Positions 11,027 through 21,718 of a stretch of 64,000 bases of DNA are shown here, in pieces. The translations under genes were made by a program, and so were the position numbers. The notes beneath the pieces were generated by a model. That model was not told the origin of the DNA, ran no database searches, and saw nothing but the letters and a program-made list of their open reading frames with translations. Position 1 is the first letter of the stretch; each line of letters starts with the position of its first letter. Source of the stretch: Aristolochia californica (taxonomy: Eukaryota; Streptophyta; Magnoliopsida; Piperales; Aristolochiaceae). The DNA lies in contig JARWKL010000008.1 of assembly GCA_029961685.1 (NCBI GenBank), forward strand, positions 10,380,981 to 10,444,980, read 5' to 3'.

Positions 11027-11420
11027 TGTTAACTACAGATGTTGGTCCAACTTCATTTCAGTTTCGGAAGCAATGGGCCAACGTCTTTCATGGAGAACGT
11101 GTGCCATTTCGGAAGACCATGTTCCCACGTCCATGGAGGTTTATGACCCTCGTCGTCCATCGGCAATTACAGAAGCCAATAAGCTTGATGGGAGTTTGGC
11201 TTATAAATAGAGGTTTGGTCCCCAATCTCGGTCACTCGTACAAACCTTCAGTTTACACCATCACAGAGAGTGATCACAGAGCAGAAGAGCCAGACGTAGA
11301 GAATTCCTGAGAAGTTTACAGAATTTGATCGAATGGATAGAGGTATGATTTTTGGACTTTCATTTAATTCTCATTCAATGAATTTCATACTATTATTTAG
11401 AAATTCATGATAGGCTAACA
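11027..11420 (+). repeat. 3' LTR of Copia-2
   Basis: 394 bp, starting TGTTAACTACAG and ending GATAGGCTAACA (TGTTA...TAACA termini), directly after the PPT. A TATA box, TTATAAATAGAGG, lies at 11201-11213. The partner 5' LTR is not in the window, so no target duplication can be read. Confidence 0.75.
11201..11213 (+). promoter_or_regulatory. TATA box in Copia-2 LTR
   Basis: TTATAAATAGAGG is a strong plant TATA match about 175 bp into the LTR, a normal position for the U3 promoter. Confidence 0.55.
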
Positions 11421-12680
11421 CAAACAACTAAGCCACCTCCAACAAGATTTCTCCTATTGTTGCTACTTCTATAACAGGTATGGTCTCAACTATTTTTCCA
11501 TCCTGAATCATTGACTTTGAGGCCTCTTAGCACTTGACAGGTAGTGGTACCCTCCTGAATTCTATATCTCCTTTTTTACCTGCCAAGTTTGTTTATATAG
11601 CAGATGGATCCCAAACCAAGGTACGTGGGTTGGGGTCCACATTTGCTATACCTACTCTTCATTTAAAAGATGTCTTGTTTGTTCATGAGTTTCCATTAAA
11701 TATTTTATTCATTAATCAATAACTATTCTATCACTTTTACTCTCACTTCTTGTACTTTTTAGGATCTAAAGACAAAGCAAGTTATTGGTGGAGGCAGTGA
11801 AAGAGGGGGGCTCTATTATCTTGATTCACCAGCACTAACAACCATCACTAGTGCTCAGCATACAACTCTTCAATGGCACAATAGGTTAGGACATCCTTCC
11901 CTTCAGTCACTCAAAAATATTATTCCTACATTATAGTCTATTTCAAGTCTCAATTGCGAAGATTGCCAAGTGACTAGACACTAGCGGAGTATTTATTACT
12001 CCTCGCGGTGAAACCAAAAGTGTTACCCCTTTTTCTTTAGTTCATATTGATATATGGGGCTTTATGAATATCTCCAATGTTTCCTGATCTAAGAATTTTG
12101 TTACCTTTGTGGATGACTTCTCCCGAGCAACATGGTTGTTTCTCTTAAAAGAGAGATCAGAAGTCTTACCTCTTTCTAAGTTCTTTTGTGCCATGGTGTC
12201 CGCTCAGTTCAATACTACTTTTAAATTTCTTTGCTCCAACAATGCCAAGGAATATCTATCAACCGATTTCCAATTTTTTTGCAAGCAAATGGGCATAATT
12301 CACCAAACCTCTTGTGTCTACATTCTACAACAAAATGGTGTTGTTGAAAGAAAAAATAAACACCTTCTTGAGGTTGTCGGTGCTCTACTCCTTCAAATGC
12401 ATGTGCCTCATTTTTATTGGCCCCATGCCATCCTCACAACTTGTTATCTTATTAAAGGTTACCTTCTTCTATGCTTGGTAACCAGACACCATATTCTTAC
12501 CTTTCTTGGTGATAGGTTATTCTCTCTTCCTAAGCTAGTTTTTGGGTGTACCTATTTCGTCCATAATGCTTCTCCACATACTACTAAATTGGATCCCGGG
12601 GCAATTAAATGTATTTTTTTGGGGTACTTTTATACTAAAAAAGGATATGTCTGTTACAATTTACCGCTTTGAAAATGTTT
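11421..12680 (+). pseudogene. Copia-3 protease-integrase fragment
   Basis: Fragment of a different copia family that abuts the Copia-2 LTR. A degenerate protease (IIDFEAS then a stop, HLTGSGTLL) is followed by DVLFVHEFPLNILFINQ at 11534-11722. The GAG-pre-integrase motif QWHNRLGHPSLQSLK is near 11875-11920. The integrase core is open from 12109 to 12672 with DDFSRATWLF (first Asp), CSNNAKEYLS (family Asp changed to Asn) and NGVVERKNKHLLEV (Glu). It ends at GYVCYNLPL with no RT following. Its sequence style resembles the copia at 18781-26246. Confidence 0.85.
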
Positions 12681-13859
12681 ATTTCAAATTAAATTTAGGA
12701 AAAATACATTTAACTATTTAAAATAGTTAAATAAAATTATTTAAAAAATATTTGAATTCTAACATAGTTAAATAAGAATCAAAAAAATTAAAATAATTTA
12801 TTTTTGTTTCAAATAATTATATTTTATTAAATGTAATAAATTTTTTATTACGAAAGATAATTTTGTACAATAATTATATTGTATTATTTTAAAAAATATA
12901 ATCTATCAACTATATTATAAAATATAATTTAAAATATTTTGTACGTAAAAACATTTTTATAATTAATTGGAAATTGGGATGAATACACCTTGAGATGTCA
13001 TTTGGGTCAATATTTATTATTAAAGTAATTAAATTAATTAGTTTTTTAATTATAAAAATGAATTAGTAGATTCCCTTTCTTGAGGAAACATAAATAAATA
13101 TGAAAAAATAATAAAATGGACATTAATTGGTATTTAAAAAATGATATAAATTTGTTGTAAATCCAAAAAATTCTTGGACCTAAGTCCACTGGTGGGGTAC
13201 AAGTACATCAACCCAATTTTTATCTAACTACCGAATAAGAAACAATATTTATTAAAATTCATAATTATATAATTATTAAAAATGTAATATGATAACTAAA
13301 ACATATTGACAACTATAATTTTTTTATCCTTACATAAAATACAAATTATTAAATTCGTGCTAAAAACATTGAAACAAATTAAAGTTTTGAAAAATAAATT
13401 GTTCTGAGAGGGAAATTGATTATTTTTTGTATAATTATTTAAAATACTAAAAATATATACTTATTAAATTTTCATTATTTTAATTATAAAATAATTTAAA
13501 AATAATTATGGAAATTAATAAATTATTTGGTTTAAATTTCATAAAAATATTTTCTTGGTTTAATTATTTAAATTAATTTAATGTAAAATTATAATGATGT
13601 ATATACCTTTTGGCTTTAACAATGAAACATGTCTACACAAGTCATTTAAAATAATTACCTAATTATTAACTAATTAATTAAGGATTTACTTGACTAAGAA
13701 AAAAGTAATTTTATAAAATAATGGATCAGATACACAATTACTTATTTACATTAAGTATTAAAAATTAAATAATTACATTTTTGGTGAAATATTTTGCATT
13801 GAAAAACATTAAAAACAAGCCCTTTTTATTATAAAATTATTGTTACAAAATTCATACAC
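12681..13859. other. AT-rich spacer, nothing recognised
   Basis: Very AT-rich with many AATTAAT-type runs, stops in all frames and no terminal repeats or motifs that I can assign. Confidence 0.5.
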
Positions 13860-14196
13860 CACCAATAATAATGTTCCCGGGTGATTGTAGGGAAAATGTT
13901 AGTGCCCAAAAATATTTTTAATGAAAGAATATTCTGAAGAAAGAAATTTTGATAAAAAATTCTACTATAGAAAGTGTTTCCTAGGTAATGGTAGGAAAAT
14001 TATAGCGGGCGAAATTTTTTTCCACTATAAAATGTGGTTCACGGGAAAGGAATTATCAACAAAATTCCTTTTCCATCAATCAATGTAATACCTTTATCAA
14101 CAAAGTTATTTTTCGCCAACAAATGTGGGTAAAAATATTTTTCCTATGATAGGAATCGTCGCTAAAAGCCCATTTTCTTAATACTAAAAATGGGAT
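13860..14196 (-). mobile_element. Possible degenerate CACTA terminal region
   Basis: The plus strand ends CGTCGCTAAAAGCCC ATTTTCTT, then after a short interruption TGTAGTG (14192-14198). On the minus strand this resembles the start of plant CACTA elements (CACTACA...AAGAAAATGGGC with subterminal GCGACG). Upstream are repeated GGAAAA- and ATTTTTCC-rich segments such as subterminal repeats. No transposase and no second end were found, so this is tentative. Confidence 0.3.
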
Positions 14197-14810
14197 GTAG
14201 TGTGGTGGTCACATCATTGCTTGATGACCATGGGAGGCGCTAGTGAGTGTTCCTCCCCTTTGTTTTTCATGTAATATGCAAGAAACAACTAAAACAATAA
14301 GGAGCATAACAAAGTACAATAACATATTGGAGGTTAGTGGTTTCGTTACGTGTAAGAAACATGCAGATAAATTCCAAACTAAAAGAGGCAAAGAGGCAAC
14401 TAATGAAATAGGGATACAAAAAGAGACATAAAGATGGAAAAGTCAATAATTCTATTGACTCCTATAAAATAGATATGGTACCATTACTATATAAGATGTA
14501 AGAAGTTAATGTGTAGTAAAATACTATGTTGTGATCTTATCTAGTACTATGCTACATGTACATTTTAGTTCAAAAATGTCTAATACTATGATACAATTAT
14601 TCCTAATTTTGATCTAAAATTGTTGCATTACACATTTTTTGTTTCAACAAATAGTACTTATGACTGCAAATTATGGTTTAAATGCTAACCAATTTGATTC
14701 CTTCTCTATAAAAATAATATACTAATATGTTAGTTACATTTAAGGAATTAACTTAAACAATCATAATGTAATTAACTAAGTTGGTAACATGTTATTACTA
14801 ACATTAAACA
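14197..14810. other. Spacer, nothing recognised
   Basis: AT-rich with only short open frames on both strands. No motif recognised. Confidence 0.45.
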
Positions 14811-14949
14811 CCACAACTTTTCCAATATTGTGTTGAATCCCCCCTTCCCAATATCCAACACCACAAGCTACCTTACCCACCACAACTTTTCCAATATCGT
14901 GTTGAATCCCTCCTTCCCAATATCCAACACCATGAGCTGCCTTACCCAC
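14811..14949. repeat. 69-bp tandem duplication
   Basis: Two adjacent copies of a 69-bp unit start at 14812 and 14881 with CACAACTTTTCCAATAT. They differ by a few substitutions, including CACAAGCTACC versus CATGAGCTGCC. The period is a multiple of three, so the minus-strand frame (14776-15012) carries a 23-residue repeat (GVGYWEGGIQH...). I see no evidence that it is a gene. Confidence 0.8.
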
Positions 14950-15289
14950 AATCATAGTCAAGTTACTATTGACATGAAGACTAGCTTTAGAATTTACAAA
15001 TAGAAAACCCAAGATATATTTAACAGTAAAAGTTGTTGTTCTTCCCTAGTGCATGGATGACATTATACTAAAAGCCTCCTAGGCCCCTACACCTGGACAA
15101 TGAATTGGCAATATCCTAACAATATTATCCATAGTGATATTTAGTGATTTGACAAGGTCCTATCACCAAGGGCAGGATGGCTAGGTAAAAAAATTACCAC
15201 GATTGAAATAATGATTCATAACCTCACATACATAATCTTTGAAACTCTTTCCCTCTATTAAGAAGAACATGCAATAAAGACATGGATCT
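14950..15289. other. Spacer, nothing recognised
   Basis: No coding frame or repeat recognised before the LTR that starts at 15290. Confidence 0.45.
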
Positions 15290-16696
15290 TGTTGACCTAG
15301 ATTGACCCTCATCCCTATTTTTTTAAAAAAGAATCTGCAAATTTAATACAAGACATCGAGCTGTATAATGTATCAAGTCGTATTGAAGAAGCGCCTATGA
15401 GAAAGATTTGAAGACTCGAGTCAAGTCATTTACAAATATCTCAAGAACTCTAGCCATGTATAAGGTCAATCACTAATCTTCAATTCTCAGATACACAAGA
15501 GCATTGGAGCTTTGGGGCATAAAGTTTTGAAACACCATGTTTAAATGATGCATAAAATCAATTTACATTTGCTAAAACCTTTAGTCTTGTTTTCATCATA
15601 CTTAAAACTCAAAATTTATACTCTTGTATAAAGCATATTGATCAACCTACATGGGTTTGATCGATCATCCGAATGCAGTATGACAAAACTTATAAAGCAT
15701 GATTGATTATTAGGTTTGGCATGATCCATGATCCAGAATATTGCCAGATAAGGTTATAAAGCACGATCTTCTTACATGATTGATCATCGAGAACATTTCA
15801 CAACCAGTTCTGTAAAGCATGATTGATCAATCAAAATTGGTTGATCAATCAGTGAGTTTTCTAAAAGGTTAAAAACTCATTGATTGATGCTCTGATCTAT
15901 CAACAAGCTGAGGGGACACAAAAAATATAGCCATTATACATGGTTGATCGATCATACCTTTCTAGTAATCGATCAACATGTTTTGCAATTCTTTTATAAA
16001 TGAGCAAAAAATGACTAGTTTGGCTAGAAACGTTATAGTAGGCCCCCAAACGCGTTGAGGAGCATTAAGTGAGCATATATTGGTAATTTAAAGCACTCCA
16101 AAAGCTTATTCATTTGAAATATTCATACAAACCTATTTTGAGAGAAAAAGAGTTGTACACTTCAAAAAATCAGATCATTCTCTCAAATTACTTAGCATTC
16201 CTAGAAATCTCAAAATCCTTTACATCAACTCTTGTGCTCAAAGCATTGGAGACTTGGAACTCTCTAGAAGAAGGTTGTCTCTCCAATTCAAAAGGGTGTA
16301 AATTTTCCTTTTATTTTTTTTATTTTTGAATTATTTTGAGAGGTGTTCTCGAACCTCGAATCTAGAAGGGAAAGACTTACTAGAGCTATAAACTATTTGT
16401 ACAATCTTTGGGAGAGATTCATCTTGTGTGATTGGGCATTACACTAGGCTTAAAGAGAGGCAAAATCTCTTTTAAGTGTAAAATTTCATCTAATTGAGCT
16501 TATTAGTGAAAATTTTCCAAACAAGGGTTCTTGGATGGTGACTACAAATAGAGGAAGAATGAAAGTAAAAAACATGTCTCCTTTATGGTGTGTTCTTTTT
16601 TATTTCTTGTTTCAGTTTATTTTGTGTATATAAAGCATTAAATTTTAAATTAGAATCTTAATTCAACCCCCTCTCAAGAAGTCACCTAGATCAACA
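15290..16696 (+). repeat. 5' LTR of a SIRE/Maximus-like copia
   Basis: About 1.4 kb. The start TGTTGACCTAGATTG and the end CACCTAGATCAACA form an imperfect inverted terminal repeat. A PBS-like sequence and a SIRE-type gag start follow at once, fixing the right boundary. A TTTTATAAATGAG TATA candidate lies near 15992. Repeated TTGATCGATCA-type words fill 15640-15960. No partner LTR is in the window. Confidence 0.65.
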
Positions 16697-16697
16697 A

Positions 16698-16709
16698 TTG
16701 GTATTAGAG
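16698..16709 (+). promoter_or_regulatory. Primer binding site
   Basis: TTGGTATTAGAG is a one-base variant of the initiator tRNA-Met PBS (TGGTATCAGAG), two bases after the LTR end. Confidence 0.6.
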
Positions 16710-16779
16710 AAAGCCAAAACTTTGAAATCAAAATTTATTTGATTTCCTTAAAATATTTTATGGTATTTCAAGATAAAAT

Positions 16780-16985
16780 GCTCCTTCCTAAAGGATAATT
16801 ATCAAATCATCCCCCAATGTTCAATGGGGGTAAACTATGCCTAGTGAATGTAAAAATGAAATTCTTACTTCAATCCATGGATTGGAGATATGGCAAGTCA
16901 CCCGGAATCTATCATTTAAACCATTAAAAATGGCTTATAGCCACTTGATCTCTAAGGAATATGGAGAATCCACACTTTAAAGACT
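16780..16985 (+). pseudogene. SIRE/Maximus-like gag start, truncated
   Basis: In frame with one stop it reads NHPPMFNGGKL near 16810-16845, then VKMKFLLQSMDW, the hallmark beginning of SIRE/Maximus gag (substrate-like PPxFNG, then MKxFLQSxD). The element breaks off near 16985, and the following DNA belongs to a different copia RT. Confidence 0.65.
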
Positions 16986-17788
16986 TCTTTCTTGAGTTGT
17001 TTCTGTTTTCTAACCTAAGTGGTATTAGTGCTATACTTCACCTATTGGATGTTGACTGACACTTCAATTGGGATTACTTGACCTTTCACCTGCCCCTTTC
17101 TCAACCCTTTCCCTTCACGTGCAAGTCTCCAATTTCCCTATGTTCTTGGACTCAATCTCCTACTGAGGCTAAACCTCCTTAACTCTAGAGTAGATCCAAC
17201 TTTTGGGCCCACTTTGGGGGTAACATATTCTCAAGCACGGATTATTTTGATATGTTTTCTCTAATGGTCAAGCTTAGCTTAGTGCGAATCGTACTCTCCA
17301 TTGTTGTACAAGTTGAATTTTGCATCAACTAGACATTAAAAATAACTTTTTGTATGGAGATTTCAATGAGGAAGTATATATGGAGTAACCCCTAACGTTT
17401 CTTTCTTAGGGGGGACAAGCATAAACTGTGTAAAATGAGAAAACCGATATATGGACTAAAGCAAAGCCCAATAGCATGTTTTGAGAAGTTCAATTGAAAT
17501 GTGATGGGTTGGACTTCAATAGATCCATTTGGATTATTCAACGTTTGTGCAAAGAACAAATTGCAGCATCACCAATTTGATAGTTTATGTGGATGGCATT
17601 ACCACCTATGGAAGTGATGTTGCTGAATTGAGGAGACAAAATCGTCTCTAAAACAAAATTTTCAAACGAAAGATTTGGGGTGTTTAAGTACTATGAGTGA
17701 CATATCTTGTAATTATAGGAGTTTTAAAATTTCTTTTACTTTTTCATGACTAGGATTTCTACCCTAAATTGATAAATAAGATGTTCAA
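16986..17788 (+). pseudogene. Copia RT fragment
   Basis: Decayed RT recognisable from about 17250: FSLMVKLSLVRIVLSIVV, then NFLYGDFNEEVYME near 17350-17385 and MRKPIYGLKQSPIACFEKFN at 17434-17490, with the LKQNFQTKDLG tail near 17655-17690. Stops and frameshifts are frequent, and the YVDD segment is reduced (FDSLCGWH). Positions 16986-17240 show no recognisable motif. Confidence 0.7.
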
Positions 17789-17951
17789 GGGGAGGGCATG
17801 ATAAGCTCGAGCTCTCCAAGCCTTTTTTCCACGTGCTCCTAGGCTCTCTCATCTAGTCTCTTCTTCTCTTCTTTTCTTCTTATCTTTTTCTTCTTTCTTC
17901 TTCTTCTTCTAAATCCTAGTTCTTCTAAGCATGAAAACCTAAAATCTAACA
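17789..17951 (+). repeat. LTR remnant of Copia-4
   Basis: Begins TGATAAGCTCG after an AAGGGGAGGGCA purine tract and ends CTAAAATCTAACA directly before a PBS. Only about 163 bp, largely a CT-rich tract (TTCTTCTTCT near 17880-17910), so it is probably truncated. Its end resembles that of the LTR at 26248-26665 (CCTAAATCCAACA). Confidence 0.45.
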
Positions 17952-17963
17952 TGGTATAAGAGC
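17952..17963 (+). promoter_or_regulatory. Primer binding site of Copia-4
   Basis: TGGTATAAGAGC differs by one base from the common plant PBS TGGTATCAGAGC and follows the LTR end directly. Confidence 0.6.
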
Positions 17964-18780
17964 AAGGATTCTATGGTTTCAAACAAAGCTGTTCCAAAAG
18001 TGTTAAAAGTGTGCAAATGAGGGTTTTTTCCAACCATTGAATGAAGCTAAGTGATGGATTTTTTAAATTCCAGCAAGGTTCTAAATCAAATAAGTGTTTT
18101 CTAGTCATTCAATTTCGTTTTAATTCAGCCAAGCCAAGTCTTAAACATCCAAAGTGTATTTTAATTTCAGATTGCATGATCTTTTGAAAATCGTGCTCTT
18201 CTCTACACATATATGGCTGAATTCTATTTTTTTTTTTTTTTGTAGACTATCATTGTTCTATTGTTTAGCCATTAAACTGATGCAAAAAATACATTCCAAT
18301 TTTTAAAACTCTTTTTTTCAGGCTTCAATCTCCTCTTGATGAATGTGAAGTTTGTTTTTCAAATCAATGAAACCCTAAAGTAGGGTTTGAAGTTAATTGT
18401 TGAAGAAATTTGTTTGTTAAAATGACTCTTTTAATCCCACTTTAAAGCTGCATTTTTCATGGGCTAATTATCATTTTTTCCAGTATCAAATTACTGTTTA
18501 ATTGATGGTTTTGATTCATCTAAGTTAAAATTCAAATTATATGTGTTTTGCCTCATACATAAATTCAGTTTTCATGTAGTTGTTCATCATCTATTCATCC
18601 ATACTCTGTAAATTGGTGTTGATTCTAGTTCTGAAATTATGTGCTTACCTTGCTAATCTCTTGAGTTAATTACAATAAAGTTTTTTGTAATTTATCTAGC
18701 ACGGTAGAAATTTCAATTAATTCCTCTCATTAAATTAATCCCACTTTAAAGCTGCATTTTTCATGGGCAGATATGATCCT
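17964..18780 (+). other. Copia-4 leader with a 34-bp direct repeat
   Basis: Non-coding leader between PBS and gag, with a T17 run near 18225. TTAATCCCACTTTAAAGCTG and the bases after it, as far as TTTTTCATGGGC, occur twice, near 18433 and 18735, about 300 bp apart. This indicates a local duplication or slippage. Confidence 0.5.
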
Positions 18781-19640
18781 TTGAGAATCATGAGACTTCA
18801 TCTCAAGGGTTTGAGTAACTACTTGTCTTGGTATTAGTCTGTTAAACGTTTTATGATTACTAAGAAGCTTCGGACATATAAACCAACCACCTATGCAGGT
18901 TGGTGAGTTTTCCTATCACAAGTGATTAAAGGAAGATATCTTATTATGAATTGGCTTCTAAATCACATGGAAGAACCAATTGCAAACAATGTTGTTCACT
19001 TGGAAATAGTTAAAGAAATTTGGGACACATGTCTAAAATTATATTCTACTCGTGACAGTCTTCAAAATATTTATGACATAATTCAAGAGATGTGCATGAC
19101 AAAGCATGGAGACAACCTTCATGAATATTTTGCAATATTTAGAGGTTTGCTACAGGAACGGAGGGTTGCCCAACCATATTCAATTGATATAGAAACCCAA
19201 GAAAAAAAGAAAAGATTTGGTCTCTACCATATGCCTTGAAAATATTTGAATGTTGCAAAGTCATATGTACTTAGCTCTTCAGCCAAACTTTCTTTCCATG
19301 ATGTACGTGCTACCATGCTTAGGCCTCCAGTTGAGTCCTCAACTCAACAAGAACAATAAAAAAAATCAGCAATTTCTCCCAAGGAAGGGGGAGTAACAAC
19401 TATGAAAGATGAAGAGGAAAAGGTGGGAATTCATATTGTAGGGGGAGGGGGAGGAGTGTGGGTGAATCCACTTCAAACAGCCCGAACTTTGGTTAGAATA
19501 GAAAGTGTACCTTCTATGGTCTAAACAACCACCTAGTTGACAAGTGTTAGAATTTACTTGGTAATTTGGAGTTTTTCAAGGCCAACCAAGCCAACTACTA
19601 CCACTACAACCTAACAAGATGCTACCTCAAATCATCCTAA
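18781..19640 (+). pseudogene. Copia-4 gag
   Basis: UBN2-type gag. The open stretch 18922-19239 reads NWLLNHMEEPIANNV, KEIWDTCLKLYSTRD and LHEYFAIFRGLLQE, typical of Retrofit/Ale-type copia capsids. Past a stop come KLSFHDVRATMLRPPVESS near 19290-19340 and a G-rich basic stretch at 19380-19450. A zinc-knuckle relic (CTFYGLNNHLVDKC, second Cys replaced by Tyr) is near 19510-19550. Several stops. Confidence 0.8.
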
Positions 19641-20995
19641 AGGGAATATGGTTGTTACAAAAGAAGATTATGATTTATTTCAGAAATTTAAGAACCTAAT
19701 GGCTCCTCTGAGTGCCACTACATTTGTGGTTGCTACTATTGGTATGTTCTCCTTAGTCTCATGTTATAGTCCTTCATCCAACATTATTGACTCTAGTGCC
19801 TCTGAACATCTTACTAGTAAAATATATACAATATCATCCTTGACCCTTTGTTTTGTGCACCGGTTTGTACCCATTATAGATGGGTCAAAGTTCAGGGTAC
19901 AAGTACATCACTTTATCTCATTCTCTTTCACTTTCAAATGTTTCATTTGTGCCTCAATTCCCACTTAGCCTTATGTCCATCAACCAATTAACTAAAAGGC
20001 TTAATTTTTTTATTACATTTTTTCCTTCTCATTGTGTTTTTTAGAACATCAAGATGAAGCAGGTGATGGTGATGACCATGAGAGAGGAGGTATTTACTTT
20101 ATGGATCTAGCAATTCTAGCATCCGTGACATCAACCAAAGCCAGACAAGCTGGCCCTCCTTTGTCAAGTTATAAATCATTAGTTCCCTCTTTAAAGTCTC
20201 TTTCTCAGTTACTTATGAGTTTTGTGAGCTTGAGAAGTATCACCGAGCTGTTTTTCAACCCAGGCAAAACAACATATTGTCTAGTTCTTTCTCTTAAATT
20301 CATTCAAATGTGTGGGGACCTGTTAATGTCCCGAATATTTCATAGCCTAAGTACTTTGTGATTTTTGTGGATGATCATATATAGTTTACTAGGTTATATT
20401 TAATGAAAGATAAATCTGAAGTGTTTATTATCTTTAATTCTTTTTATGCTATGGTTGAGACAGTTTTAGAAGAAAATCTAGATATTTAGGTCTGATCATG
20501 CCAAAGAGAATTTTTTTCTTCCAATTTCAGAATTTATATAAAAAAAAAGCCATTATCCATTAATCATCTTGTGTGTATACAATACAATAGAATGGTATCT
20601 TAGAAATAAAGAACATACATCTTGTTAAAGTTGCACAAACACTTATGTTGTCTATGGATGTCCCTCAATTTTATTGGTCATATGCAGTTCTCACTGCTTG
20701 TTTTTTTAATAAATTGCATCCCTTCTAGTGTATTACATGATAATACACCATTCTCTAAGTTATTTCATAACTCATCTATTTTTTCATTACCACCTTGTGT
20801 ATTTGGATGTGTTTCTTTTGTTCATAACTTGAGCCTCACCAAACAAGCTAGTGCTATCAAGTGTATTTTTTTGAGACATTCAAAAAAGCAGAAAGATTAT
20901 GTGTGTATATTCCCCTAGTCTCAAAAAGAACTTTGTCTTTGTTGATGTGATGTTTTTTGAAGACCAAACATAATTTTCTACACTACCTCTCCTTC
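19641..20995 (+). pseudogene. Copia-4 protease-integrase
   Basis: Protease relic NIIDSSASEHLT (family DSGAS) lies inside the open stretch 19648-19968. The pre-integrase region with SYKSLVPSLKSLSQLL is at 20032-20361. The integrase core runs FVDDH (first Asp), FTRLYLMKDKSEVF near 20385-20430, FRSDHAKEN near 20483-20510 (second Asp) and NGILEIKNIHLVKVA near 20590-20635 (Glu). A C-terminal piece follows at 20622-20918. Frames change at least four times. Confidence 0.8.
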
Positions 20996-21531
20996 TGGCT
21001 TTACACCTTATGCAAGGATGCCCAAGCTAATTGTTTCTTTGGATTACAGATTTCTACATAATGGGAAGTCTTTTTCCACATTAGAGACTACTCTCTCTCC
21101 TCCGACCAACCACTCACCTATGGAGTCTTCTGATGGTTCTAGGGCAAACACTCATCCATCTTCTCCTGTTGTATTTGGCCCACCATATGACACCAGACTA
21201 ATTTATCTTCACAAAGAACCTCATACCACCACTGTTAGACAACTATCTACCTCTCACTCCATTGGTAACTGTCTCCACACACCATCTATCAGAATCTTGT
21301 ATTTCATTCTTGGTTGCAATGTCATCCTCCTTTCCTCATACATATGATGAGGCATTACATGATCCAAAATGGAAGGCTGTCATGGATGAGGAGATCCAAC
21401 CCATGTAAAACAACTATACCATACTTGGGATTTGACCTCCCATCCGTTAGCTAAAAAGGCAATGGGTTGCAAATGGGTGTTTACCCTTCAACTATAATCC
21501 TAATGGCTTCGTGGCTAGGTATAAAGCTATA
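20996..21531 (+). pseudogene. Copia-4 RT N-terminal part, left of the Harbinger insertion
   Basis: A variable linker (21018-21347, rich in Ser, Pro and Thr) leads into the RT start EALHDPKWKAVMDEEIQPM at about 21352-21408. A further stretch reads NPNGFVARYKAI up to 21531. The frame then breaks at a TTA, and the next residues of the motif (LVVKGYIQ) are found 4.5 kb downstream at 26070. This shows that the Harbinger element interrupted an existing copia. Confidence 0.85.
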
Positions 21532-21534
21532 TTA
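21532..21534 (+). repeat. Left TTA target site duplication
   Basis: TTA next to the left terminus, matched by TTA at 26067-26069. The interrupted copia frame reads GCT ATA TTA GTT across the empty site. Confidence 0.9.
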
Positions 21535-21660
21535 GGGCCTTTTAGTGCGCTCAGTAAGTTATTTCACTAACGTTGGGGAAAGTGGCCCGAAACCCGTTAG
21601 TGCACTCAGTAAGTGACGGGGGAAAGTGAAATACAATTTTATTTCTCTTTCCCCCTTTTC
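21535..21660. repeat. Harbinger left TIR and subterminal repeats
   Basis: The terminal repeat GGGCCTTTTAGTGCGC is followed by two copies, 55 bp apart, of TTAGTGC(G/A)CTCAGTAAGT at 21542 and 21597, then GGGGGAAAGTG. Such subterminal repeats may be transposase or Myb-protein binding sites in this superfamily; that role is inference. Confidence 0.7.
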
Positions 21661-21672
21661 AGGCTTAAAACG

Positions 21673-21718
21673 ATGGTAAGTGAAATCCGAGGGTTCGAGC
21701 TCGGATTTCACTTACCAT
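21673..21718. repeat. Perfect 19-bp hairpin
   Basis: ATGGTAAGTGAAATCCGAG at 21673-21691 is the exact reverse complement of 21700-21718, with the 8-base loop GGTTCGAG. It lies between the subterminal repeats and the first gene, inside the element's left region. Confidence 0.9.

Larger units (their letters stand above)
2880..11420. mobile_element. Copia-2 inverted compound element
   Basis: One copia family fills this span in three blocks: a plus-strand 5' half (2880-5569: leader, gag, protease, integrase), a nearly complete minus-strand copy without LTRs (5570-10335), and a plus-strand 3' end (10336-11420: RNase H C-terminus, 3' UTR, PPT, LTR). Coding order within each block is normal. The first junction shares CTA(G) at 5570-5573 and the second shares AAAT at 10336-10339. 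No 5' LTR is visible. Either one element received an inverted copy of its own family or template switching produced the structure. Confidence 0.85.
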
